This document shows, piece by piece, positions 12,752 to 23,627 of a DNA stretch of 37,012 nt. The stretch is taken from positions 1 to 37,012 of the forward strand of contig JAEESJ010000002.1 in assembly GCA_016286235.1 (NCBI GenBank). Direction: 5' to 3'. This stretch comes from Opitutales bacterium (GTDB lineage: Bacteria > Verrucomicrobiota > Verrucomicrobiia > Opitutales > UBA9783). Within the stretch, counting starts at the first letter, position 1; each line of letters opens with the position of its first letter. The notes under the pieces were generated by a model, which worked only from the letters and a program-made list of their open reading frames with translations, searched no databases and was not told the origin of the DNA. Position numbers and translations under genes: made by a program.

Positions 12752-12893
12752 GAAAATGGGAAAGAGCGTTTTTCGGGAGGATGTCCGCAGAAAGTATCGG
12801 GTGTGCGACGGCGCGATTAAGGTACAAGAGGTTGGGAGACATCGATCGTTTTTTATCAGGACAATCAATCAATAAGCGGAGCAGGTAACGGTT

Positions 12894-16537
<3,644 letters not shown>

Positions 16538-16706
16538 AAAGGCAACCGTTAACGGATATATACCGGGATGCCGTTCGAAACGTGTCGTATCGGCGGTGAA
16601 TAACACCGATCGCAAGCGTGTTCGGTGCGGTTGTTGCGATCGTTTTGTGACTCACGGGCGACCGGGGTGTTTTTTTGACTGTCGGAACCGAGCATCGCGG
16701 AAGGCG

Positions 16707-16735
16707 TTGCGACGTGTTTAAAGCTTGCCTATAAT
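16707..16735 (+). promoter_or_regulatory. ldhA promoter, predicted leaderless
   Basis: TTGCGA (16707-16712) and a perfect TATAAT (16730-16735) are exactly 17 bases apart. The expected transcription start coincides with the A of the ATG at 16742. No Shine-Dalgarno site is present between them. Confidence 0.75.
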
Positions 16736-16741
16736 CAAAAT

Positions 16742-17761
16742 ATGTCCGACACGCATCAGACGCTCTTATTTTTCAGTGCCCAGCCGTACGATGATCAATT
16801 TTTTACGCACATCAACGAAACTCAAAATTTCGGATTTGATTTGAAATTTCTTACCGTTCCGCTGAACGAACACACGGCGTCGCTGGCGAAGGAGTGTAAA
16901 AGTATTTGTGTGTTTGTCAATGATACGGTGAATGCATCCGTTATCAATCAACTGTACGAAGGCGGAACGCGGCTGGTGGCATTGCGTTGCGCGGGTTTTA
17001 ACAATGTCGATTTGGAAGCGGCAAAGGACAAACTGCATGTCGTGCGCGTGCCGGCGTATTCACCGCATGCCGTTGCCGAATACGCCTTGGGACTGATGCT
17101 GACCGCCAATCGCAAGTATTACAAAGCTTACAACCGTACTCGCGACGGCAATTTCTCCCTGAACGGTTTGCTCGGTTTTGATATGCACGGCAAAACCGTC
17201 GGCATTGTCGGAACGGGAAAAATCGCGCGCGTTCTCATCAAACTGTTGCAGGGGTTTGAGATGAAGCTTTTGGCGTATGACATTTATCCCGACGAAGCCT
17301 TTGCGAAACAATACAACGTTCAATACACGGATTTGGAAACGCTTTACCGACAATCGGATATCCTCACCCTGCATTGTCCGCTGACGAAGGACAATGTGCA
17401 TATGATTGATCGCAAGGCCGTCGACTGTATGAAGAAAGACGTGATTTTAATCAATACCGGGCGCGGCGCACTCATCAATGCCAAAGCGCTGATTTACGGT
17501 TTAAAGAAGCGTATTATCGGCGCGGCGGCGTTGGACGTATACGAAAATGAAAGTTCTTATTTTTATTGCGATCACTCCGATGAAATTATGGAAGACGGTG
17601 TTTTGGCGCGCTTAATGACGTTTCCGAACGTCTTTATCAGTTCGCATCAGGCATTTTTTACGCGCGAAGCCCTGACGAATATCGCAACAACGACGTTGGA
17701 GAGCGTTCGGGTGTATTTCAATGGTGAGCCGTTGGTGAATGAGGTGAAGGCGGAGGGGTAA
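16742..17761 (+). CDS. ldhA: D-lactate dehydrogenase (fermentative, LdhA type)
   Basis: This 339-residue protein reduces pyruvate to D-lactate with NADH, regenerating NAD during fermentation. It closely follows the E. coli LdhA pattern: VPAYSPHAVAEYALGLMLT, then the NAD-binding motif VGIVGTGKIA, LHCPLTKDN, and INTGRGALI carrying the catalytic Arg. DVYENESSYFYCDHS carries the catalytic Glu, and SSHQAFFTREAL the catalytic His. Other 2-hydroxyacid dehydrogenases are less likely because the ENE and HQAF segments match LdhA. It is a single transcription unit with a promoter whose predicted start is the first base of the ATG. Confidence 0.93.
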   Translation: MSDTHQTLLFFSAQPYDDQFFTHINETQNFGFDLKFLTVPLNEHTASLAKECKSICVFVNDTVNASVINQLYEGGTRLVALRCAGFNNVDLEAAKDKLHVVRVPAYSPHAVAEYALGLMLTANRKYYKAYNRTRDGNFSLNGLLGFDMHGKTVGIVGTGKIARVLIKLLQGFEMKLLAYDIYPDEAFAKQYNVQYTDLETLYRQSDILTLHCPLTKDNVHMIDRKAVDCMKKDVILINTGRGALINAKALIYGLKKRIIGAAALDVYENESSYFYCDHSDEIMEDGVLARLMTFPNVFISSHQAFFTREALTNIATTTLESVRVYFNGEPLVNEVKAEG

Positions 17762-18130
17762 AAGGGAACGGTGTTCGATCGCGCCGTGTCGGTGTCGCAA
17801 CGTACGGGATAACGTGCGTAACGGTTGCGTTGTGATTCGAGGGTTTTAGGCTTTCCTTCGGTTGAGTTGCGGGCGTGATTTCGGGATATTGTCGGATAAG
17901 TGCTTTGAAAAGGTGAGATTTGTCGCAGGTCTTTTCGGGACGGTTGCCTGTTTTGCTTCGGGTTTGAGATATCCCCCTGCGACGAACCGCTGTATTCCTC
18001 CGCGCCGCCGTCCTCTTTGAGGAGCGGTTCGAATATGATATGTGCGGCGGTTGTCCTTTAAGCGGTGTTTTTGAGAAAAAAGCTTGCCCGACGCTTCGAA
18101 AGTCCTCCAACATAAGGATGTTTTATCCGT
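17762..18130. other. Intergenic region ldhA to tRNA-Leu
   Basis: I see no gene, repeat or firm terminator in these 369 bases. The last 60 bases should contain the tRNA-Leu promoter, but no hexamer pair with good spacing stands out. Confidence 0.35.
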
Positions 18131-18217
18131 GCCCGGATGGCGGAATCGGCAGACGCGTCAGACTCAAAATCTGATTCCTGCAAGGGAGTGAGGGTTCGAC
18201 CCCCTCTCCGGGTACCA
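18131..18217 (+). tRNA. tRNA-Leu (CAA)
   Basis: This 87-base type II tRNA has acceptor arms GCCCGGA and TCCGGGT (one G-T pair) and a D arm. The anticodon loop CTCAAAA sits on a TCAGA/TCTGA stem, giving anticodon CAA. It has a long variable arm, a T loop GGTTCGACCCC, and an encoded CCA end at 18215-18217. The long variable arm and anticodon make it a leucine tRNA reading UUG. Confidence 0.97.
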
Positions 18218-18328
18218 GGGAGGCGGTTGATTGAAGCTCCCGATTGGTGCTGTTGCGGTTGTGTGCTTATGACGAACGTGAACGTTCGCGGCAATGGTGG
18301 TTATCGGTTCTGTTCGGGCGGTATTCAA

Positions 18329-18727
18329 TCAGTGATTGTGAAATAACGCGTCGTTGACGTTTGTGTTGAACGTTTTATAGTTTTCGTTATCGGCGGTCTT
18401 TTGCATATTTGAGCCGTCATTCGGTATCCATTTGTGAGCATTCCGATCAAACAGGTCTTTCTTCATGTTTGTATTTACCACGTCGACCGTATCGTTTTGA
18501 TACGCTTCTCTCCTTTCCCTGGCGGACGGTTCATGTAGCTTCTCCTGTTTGTCGGCTCTCTTTTTGAGATTTTTGTTTTTTTCTTCGATTTTCATGCCGA
18601 ATTGTTGTCTTCGTTCAAGGGTGGACAATTGATCGTTTTTTTGCTGTACATTTATTCCCTTTACATCAGACCGAGGCTTTGGTTGTGATTTTGTTTTAGT
18701 TGTATCCTGCGGGGGAGGGTTCGTTAT
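18329..18727 (-). CDS. Out-of-frame C-terminal continuation of the 555-codon gene
   Basis: This 132-codon open stretch continues the upstream 555-codon gene in the -1 frame, starting at the A10 tract where that gene stops. It has no ATG in its first 44 codons; the first plausible separate start is a TTG at 18628, with no Shine-Dalgarno site. Composition matches the upstream protein: rich in Lys, Asn, Gln and Asp, and mostly helical. A proline-rich joint (TNPPPQDTTK) is followed by a charged helix (LERRQQFG, EEKNKNLKKRADKQEKL). Either slippage on the A tract makes a 687-residue fusion, or the gene is recently broken, or the sequence has an indel error. I cannot separate these from sequence alone. 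Confidence 0.6.
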   Translation of the reverse strand: MTNPPPQDTTKTKSQPKPRSDVKGINVQQKNDQLSTLERRQQFGMKIEEKNKNLKKRADKQEKLHEPSARERREAYQNDTVDVVNTNMKKDLFDRNAHKWIPNDGSNMQKTADNENYKTFNTNVNDALFHNH

Positions 18728-20391
18728 TTTTTTTTTAACCCTGCTTGCTCCCGTATGTATTCGATGGTCTCCAAGGTTTCTTTTAATAATTTATTCGCGG
18801 AGTAGTTCTGCTTTTGATACAATTCTTGCGCGTTCTTTATTTCTTCCGGCGTGATTTCTTTTGAAAAACCTATCCCATGCTCCTGATTATCAACAGATAA
18901 GTTTTCGGACTTTTTCCTTTTGTCTTTGATTTCCCTTTCGGCTGTTGTTTTATCCTTTGATAACATCAGCTCTATTCCGGAAAGTAACGGTTCCAGGCTG
19001 CTCCAATGATCTCCATCGACTTTATTTTGCTTTTCGACAGTTTTATTCAGATCACTCTCTAGTTGTCGGAGTTCGTGAATAACTTTCTCAGGCGTTATTT
19101 CGTTCCCAAAATTTCCTGCACTTTTGTTAAAAAACTGCACCTTGTTCTTAAAATTATCGGTATCTCCGGATTTAGTATTATTCCCGTTTTTTAAATCCTT
19201 ATTTATTGCATCCCAATTTGCAAAAAACATTATACGCAATTGCCTGAGTTTGCTGCTGCAGTTTTCAATCGCAGTCTGTTTCGGTTGAACGGAGTTTATG
19301 TTTTCGGCTTCTTTCGGTGCCTGTGATTGTTGGAGTTCTGCCGGTTCTTCCTTCTTATAACAGGTCTTCAAGTCTCTCTTTGTTTCGTGTAATTGTTGCG
19401 GCTCCTCCGATCCAAGATTTATCGAATCAACCTGTTGTTTAATGTTTTCCGGCTCCTCTTTGGAAAGTGGTTTTTGCGCTTCAAACGTCAGTTCTCCGCT
19501 CCGTTGCATCTCGAACGATTTTTTCTTATCACTGTTGTGCTTGAAAAGCTCCAGGGCTTGTTCCGATGTAAGTTCCAAAAGCTTCTTACCGTTGATGGTC
19601 GGCGAATAAAACAAATGTTCCGGTTTCGAAACCGAATATTTCGATTTGAAGCCGGTATGCCGGATGTCGCTCGGATTTCCCTGGAACATCACCCCCATGT
19701 TGCCGTTTTTGTTGTAGAAATTATTGTCTCCCGCATGACCGATATAGTTATTCCCAATCTGACCGATGTTAATATTATTGTGGTAATGGTTGATAACGGT
19801 CGGTCGGTTGGCCGGGTTCGCTACGGAATTTGCGTTGTTGTTTTCCGGTTTGGGGGCATCGTCTCCTTTCATCTTCTGCTTCAGGAAGGCGGCGGTGCTT
19901 CGGAAATTGCTCGCCAACATCGCCAACGTTTCCCCCGACTGGTGTGAGCAAAAAGTACCGATGCGGACATCCGCCCTTCCGTCCAGTTCATCGGCGACCT
20001 GTTCCAGATGTTCGATGACTTTGTCGAAATACTGCGGATTTGCTTTGGCAATTTTTTGGTACGTTTCCGACTTAATGTCGAATCTTACGTAACTGTCAAA
20101 GCTTCTCCAGTCGGAAAAGATTTGTTTCGACTGTTTCCACGGTTCGAAACCGATAAACCCCGTCGCGGCACCGAGCCGCCTGAAAACACCTTCCTTGGCC
20201 TCTTTTACGTTCCTGATGTTCGGCTTGCCCGAAATGTTATTCAGCCCGTTTTCCCATTTTGTCTTGAAATCCGCATAGTCGCATTTGCTTAAAACCGCTT
20301 TTTCGTTTTCGGTCAAATTTGCATTTTTGAGGCTGTCGAGATTGACGAAAAGATTCTCTGTATGGATATGGGTATTGTTATGGACGGACAT
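18724..20391 (-). CDS. Large Asn/Lys-rich helical protein, putative secreted effector
   Basis: I do not recognise this 555-residue protein. Residues 1-190 look folded and helical. Residues about 195-235 form an Asn-rich block with N-x-N-I-G type repeats (NNINIGQIGNN). Residues 290-390 are Glu/Gln/Lys-rich and probably disordered. Residues 395-555 are charged helices, with two segments that both begin EITPE (near 450 and 515). There is no Sec signal and no membrane segment. It is more A+T-rich than the housekeeping genes around it. It stops at TAA directly after an A10 tract, beyond which another frame stays open for 132 codons. AAAGG lies eight to nine bases before the ATG. An upstream same-strand gene of similar style suggests a shared role. 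Confidence 0.7.
   Translation of the reverse strand: MSVHNNTHIHTENLFVNLDSLKNANLTENEKAVLSKCDYADFKTKWENGLNNISGKPNIRNVKEAKEGVFRRLGAATGFIGFEPWKQSKQIFSDWRSFDSYVRFDIKSETYQKIAKANPQYFDKVIEHLEQVADELDGRADVRIGTFCSHQSGETLAMLASNFRSTAAFLKQKMKGDDAPKPENNNANSVANPANRPTVINHYHNNINIGQIGNNYIGHAGDNNFYNKNGNMGVMFQGNPSDIRHTGFKSKYSVSKPEHLFYSPTINGKKLLELTSEQALELFKHNSDKKKSFEMQRSGELTFEAQKPLSKEEPENIKQQVDSINLGSEEPQQLHETKRDLKTCYKKEEPAELQQSQAPKEAENINSVQPKQTAIENCSSKLRQLRIMFFANWDAINKDLKNGNNTKSGDTDNFKNKVQFFNKSAGNFGNEITPEKVIHELRQLESDLNKTVEKQNKVDGDHWSSLEPLLSGIELMLSKDKTTAEREIKDKRKKSENLSVDNQEHGIGFSKEITPEEIKNAQELYQKQNYSANKLLKETLETIEYIREQAGLKKK
18727..18736 (-). other. A10 slippery tract at a frame junction
   Basis: On the minus strand the last codons are GGG TTA AAA AAA AAA TAA. 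One added A in the message, or a -1 ribosomal shift on A-AAA-AAA, moves into ATA ACG AAC and stays open to 18329. Runs of this length cause polymerase slippage in A+T-rich bacterial genes. Confidence 0.7.
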
Positions 20392-20636
20392 AATGTTGAC
20401 CTTTGTAAGTTGTCTGCCGACAGTGTGTTGCTTTTGTTTTTTTGACCAAATTTTTTACTCTGAGCGTTACGAGTGTTCGGCGGGTGAAAATTTTATTTGT
20501 ACCTTCCGTATGTTTCGCACCGACGGTCGACGGATTGCCGGATGAGGCGCGATTGTTGACAACGGAATGCTCATGTTTAAAAAATACGGCGGAAATGCTT
20601 TCAAGATACCTGTCGACGCAGAGACAATACGGGATA

Positions 20637-21506
20637 TTACTGACCAAATTTTCCGATGGTATCGACGATGTTCTTTGTTGTCCGGGCGTTTTCGGATTGA
20701 ATTTGGCGTACAACGGAATTGTTTTTGAAACTGTTCAGGAGCTCCAGATTGTTTTCCAGGCGCATGTTGTATGTTTTAAGTGCAAGTTCGGCTTCCGGCA
20801 GAAGTTGTTTTGTCCCGGGAAGCGTCGCCTTCGGATCGTTTTGAAGTGCTTCCGTTAATTTCGCATTTACTTCTTTCAGCATATTACGCGATCCTTCCAG
20901 AAAATCCTTTAATTTCGAGTTGGCATCATAAATTCTCTGTTCTTGTCTTACGATCTCGGCGTCTTCCCGACATTGTTTAATGACTTCGACGGCACTTCCG
21001 AGAAAGCTCATGGTGCAATCCAGTAATTTTCCGCAGTCTCCGTTATGGTTCCCTTCTTTTTTTAATACTGCGATGTCTCCGAATTGTTCCGTAAGCTTGC
21101 TGAGCATTTGCGTTGCTTCGTCGGGATTTTTTTTGAAAGCTTCTATAAGTTCTTCCCTGTGTTTTACGGTATTCATTGTTTTCACCAGCGTTTCGGCTTC
21201 ATGAGCGATATTGAAAGCACTCGTCATGGGGCTGGACATAAAAGCTTTGATGTTATGTGCGATATTTTTAATCCCTTGCCACAGCCCGCCGAGGAAGCCT
21301 TGTCCTTGCGTGCCTTCCGAAACGGCACGATAGTGGGTTTCTTTGACATCGGACATGCTTTTTGCCGTGTTTCTTTTGAAAGTTTCAACGGCATTTTCGA
21401 ACGTTGATTTCGGTTTTTTTTCGATTCCGTTTGGATTGTGCGGATTATCGGGAACGTTTTGGATTCTCTGTTGCCCGTCAAGTTGAGAGGCGTTTGGGTT
21501 TATCAT
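20637..21506 (-). CDS. Helical hypothetical protein, putative secreted effector
   Basis: I do not recognise this 289-residue protein. It is mostly predicted helix with low aromatic content. Residues 1-35 are polar and Asn/Pro-rich. Residues 68-90 are glycine-rich and amphipathic (GQGFLGGLWQGIK). Residues 95-289 contain long charged helices with heptad-like Leu spacing, as in coiled-coil proteins. No signal peptide or membrane segment is clear. It lies upstream of the 555-codon gene on the same strand with a 245-base gap, so they are probably separate transcripts with a related role. A large concentric inverted repeat lies 22 bases before its ATG. The OTU, 289- and 555-residue proteins share a short G-W-x3-K motif. 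Confidence 0.65.
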   Translation of the reverse strand: MINPNASQLDGQQRIQNVPDNPHNPNGIEKKPKSTFENAVETFKRNTAKSMSDVKETHYRAVSEGTQGQGFLGGLWQGIKNIAHNIKAFMSSPMTSAFNIAHEAETLVKTMNTVKHREELIEAFKKNPDEATQMLSKLTEQFGDIAVLKKEGNHNGDCGKLLDCTMSFLGSAVEVIKQCREDAEIVRQEQRIYDANSKLKDFLEGSRNMLKEVNAKLTEALQNDPKATLPGTKQLLPEAELALKTYNMRLENNLELLNSFKNNSVVRQIQSENARTTKNIVDTIGKFGQ

Positions 21507-21528
21507 AAGGTTTTGGGTTGTTTGTTCA

Positions 21529-21574
21529 AATGTTACCCGTGGTGCGGAATCGTTCCGTTGTTTGCGGTAACATT
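21529..21574. promoter_or_regulatory. Concentric inverted repeat in a divergent promoter region
   Basis: AATGTTACC (21529-21537) and GGTAACATT (21566-21574) match perfectly. Centred inside them is a second perfect palindrome, CGGAA-TCG-TTCCG (21545-21557). The two centres differ by half a base. The site lies between two divergent genes, 22 bases from the minus-strand ATG. A regulator-binding site or an RNA hairpin in the leader would both fit. Confidence 0.5.
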
Positions 21575-21713
21575 CGAAGTTATTCCGTATATCGGTCGGA
21601 TTTAAAAATTTATCAAAAAATATTTTTTTATTTTATGCATCCCAAAAATGACCGGTATTTTTTCGAAAACAATTGCGGCGGCGGCGTTTCTTTGTTTCTT
21701 TGAGAGCGGAACT

Positions 21714-22217
21714 ATGGCGAAGATCGATTTGGAAGTCGTAAAGCGCATTTTGAAGCGTGCGGATTTGGAAAGTTCCGTCATGAGCGAGATTTTGGGCGAA
21801 CTGCAATCGGCGGTGGCGGATGCGGCATCGGAGACCGACGAACCAAAAGTCGCTCCCGAGAAAAAGCAATTTATTATCGTCGTCGCCGATAACGAGGGTT
21901 TATTGACGGGCAAAGAGATGGTCGGATGGGTGTTACAGTTGCCGGAGGAGGATGCGATGACGTCGGTCACGGAAAAACTATTAAAAACCGCCAAATCATT
22001 TAATTTAAGCAAAAAAGGGCGCAAGCATCCGGTGGAGACGCTCGGCGAGTTGTGCGAGTACGTACCGTCGCGCATTTTTAAGGAACAAAAATTGTCTTTA
22101 AAAACCAAAGTGCCCGTATTGGTGGTACCGATGGCGAACGCGTTGGAATTGGATACAACTCCGCAACCGTCATCGCGGAAGGCGTTTGACGACGATGATG
22201 GGGCGGAGGTGTTTTGA
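21714..22217 (+). CDS. Conserved-looking hypothetical protein
   Basis: This 167-residue protein begins MAKIDLEVVKRILKRADLE. The ATG at 21714 is chosen because GAGAGCGG precedes it; an in-frame ATG at 21648 would add 22 residues. Residues 1-45 form charged helices. Residues 48-75 include a hydrophobic strand (KQFIIVVADNEG). Residues 95-115 are basic, and the tail is acidic (FDDDDGAEVF). I cannot assign a function. The peroxiredoxin gene starts 42 bases downstream on the same strand, so they may be co-transcribed. The balanced composition and codon use resemble housekeeping genes rather than the effector-like genes to its left. Confidence 0.65.
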   Translation: MAKIDLEVVKRILKRADLESSVMSEILGELQSAVADAASETDEPKVAPEKKQFIIVVADNEGLLTGKEMVGWVLQLPEEDAMTSVTEKLLKTAKSFNLSKKGRKHPVETLGELCEYVPSRIFKEQKLSLKTKVPVLVVPMANALELDTTPQPSSRKAFDDDDGAEVF

Positions 22218-22259
22218 GAAGACCTGCCTTTGAGATTGAATTTTTAAAACATAAACATC

Positions 22260-23018
22260 ATGGAAGAAGTAAAGTGCGAAAAAAACAAAACCTGCGGTTG
22301 CGGCGATAACTGCGAGTGTAATTGTTGCGACTGCGGCTGTTGCTGCGAGATGAGTGCGCCGACGTCGCTGGTCGGTCGGAAAGCGCCGTGTTTTACGGCT
22401 CCCGCCGTGTTGGAAGGGACGGAAGTCGTCGAGAATTTCTCCCTGTCGAAGTACCTGGGGCGGAAGTACATTGTACTGTTCTTCTACCCGAAAGATTTCA
22501 CCTTTGTTTGCCCGACCGAACTGCACGCCTTCCAGGACGCCTTGCCGGAATTCGACAAGCGCAACACGCATGTAATTGCCTGTTCGACCGATACCGTCGA
22601 GAGTCATTATGCGTGGTTGCAACAGCCGAAGGCGCAGGGTGGTGTAAAGGGCATCATCTTCCCAATGGTTGCCGATGTGAATAAGACGATCGCGGCGCGT
22701 TACGGCGTTCTTTCGGGCGGGTATTACATCGAAAACGAAGAATTAAAGGCGTATCATTTCGATGCCGACGGAGAACGCCAAGAGGGCGGTACATTGGTAT
22801 CTTATCGCGGGCTGTTTTTGATTGATAAAAAGGGCATCGTTCGGCATCAGGTCATCAACGATATGCCCCTGGGGCGGTCGGTGCAGGAGACGTTGCGCAT
22901 GATCGATGCCCTGCAACATTTCGAGCAGTACGGCGAGGTGTGTCCGATCGATTGGCATAAAGGCAGTGCCGGCATGAAGCCTGATGCAGACGGTTTGAAG
23001 GGATACTTTTCGAAGTAG
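22260..23018 (+). CDS. 2-Cys peroxiredoxin (AhpC type) with cysteine-rich N-terminal extension
   Basis: This 252-residue protein reduces hydrogen peroxide and organic peroxides in the cytoplasm. The peroxidatic cysteine is Cys84 in FYPKDFTFVCPTELHAF. The resolving cysteine is Cys228 in GEVCPIDW, and a C-terminal YF pair is typical of peroxidation-sensitive enzymes. A normal peroxiredoxin would begin at Met31 (MSAPTSLVGRKAP). Before it stand 30 residues with 11 cysteines in CxC and CC arrangements, like a small metal-binding tail. No Shine-Dalgarno is clear for either start (22260 or 22350), so the tail depends on use of the first ATG. The hypothetical gene lies 42 bases upstream. Confidence 0.92.
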   Translation: MEEVKCEKNKTCGCGDNCECNCCDCGCCCEMSAPTSLVGRKAPCFTAPAVLEGTEVVENFSLSKYLGRKYIVLFFYPKDFTFVCPTELHAFQDALPEFDKRNTHVIACSTDTVESHYAWLQQPKAQGGVKGIIFPMVADVNKTIAARYGVLSGGYYIENEELKAYHFDADGERQEGGTLVSYRGLFLIDKKGIVRHQVINDMPLGRSVQETLRMIDALQHFEQYGEVCPIDWHKGSAGMKPDADGLKGYFSK

Positions 23019-23627
23019 ACGAGTACGATTGCGGAGACCGTCGAAAGGGCGTTGATAGAATATGCACTTCGGCGGTCGGCAGAGGGCGGTGGGGAATTGC
23101 GGGTTCCGTTACCCGTTTCTTTCCTCGTCTGCGTGGGTGCGGAGTGCAAAGCATCCCGGCCGTACGGTTGATGGGGTTGCTCTTCGCCCGAGGGCTCTTT
23201 GCAAAAACCGCTCGGGCGCGAGCGGTACCTGACGGTTGTTTGGGTACGAAAAATACTTCTTAGAGGGGTATTCTCAGAAACATTAATGCGGAAAATCCAA
23301 GCACGGCGGTTGGGATTTTGTTGTTTCATCTCAGGTTTTTTGGCGGTGTGTATTTATTTGAAGAGATTCCGCCTCCGTCCGCTTGTTTAATTCGGTCATA
23401 AACAATCATCAGTGCGTTATAACGGAGCGGGTTGATTGAGAAGGTGCAACGGCGGTCCGGGTTTCGGTTGCATACATTTTCGTTCCCGTCGGTTGATTGG
23501 TTTTTTGTCGGGTTGACGACGTTATCGCGGAGGCGTTTGTGAAGAAGCGGCGGCGCTTTTGCGAGCGATGCGTTGTTTTTTCATTTGAACGGGGTGGCAT
23601 CGGATGAGAAGATAAAACAGTCCCATA
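23019..23627. other. Long intergenic region before the helicase gene
   Basis: These 609 bases have no convincing gene. A possible 34-residue membrane peptide at 23286-23390 lacks a well-placed Shine-Dalgarno site. A pair of overlapping hairpins at 23185-23225 is listed separately and could be part of an unidentified RNA. Confidence 0.35.
23185..23225 (+). promoter_or_regulatory. Two mutually exclusive hairpins
   Basis: CGCCCGAG (23185-23192) pairs perfectly with CTCGGGCG (23211-23218). CCGCTC (23208-23213) pairs perfectly with GAGCGG (23220-23225). The two share bases, so only one can form, as in attenuators. No T-run follows directly, and no partner gene is close. Confidence 0.3.

Noticed and set aside
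16547..16608. Palindrome CCGTTAACGG and hairpin CGGTG-aataa-CACCG after tgt
   Set aside because: Neither is followed by a T-run and neither fits a known element; they may be chance, though weak termination of tgt is possible.
23286..23390. 34-codon frame for a small basic membrane peptide
   Set aside because: AGAGGGG lies too far upstream of the ATG, and the frame is short enough to arise by chance.
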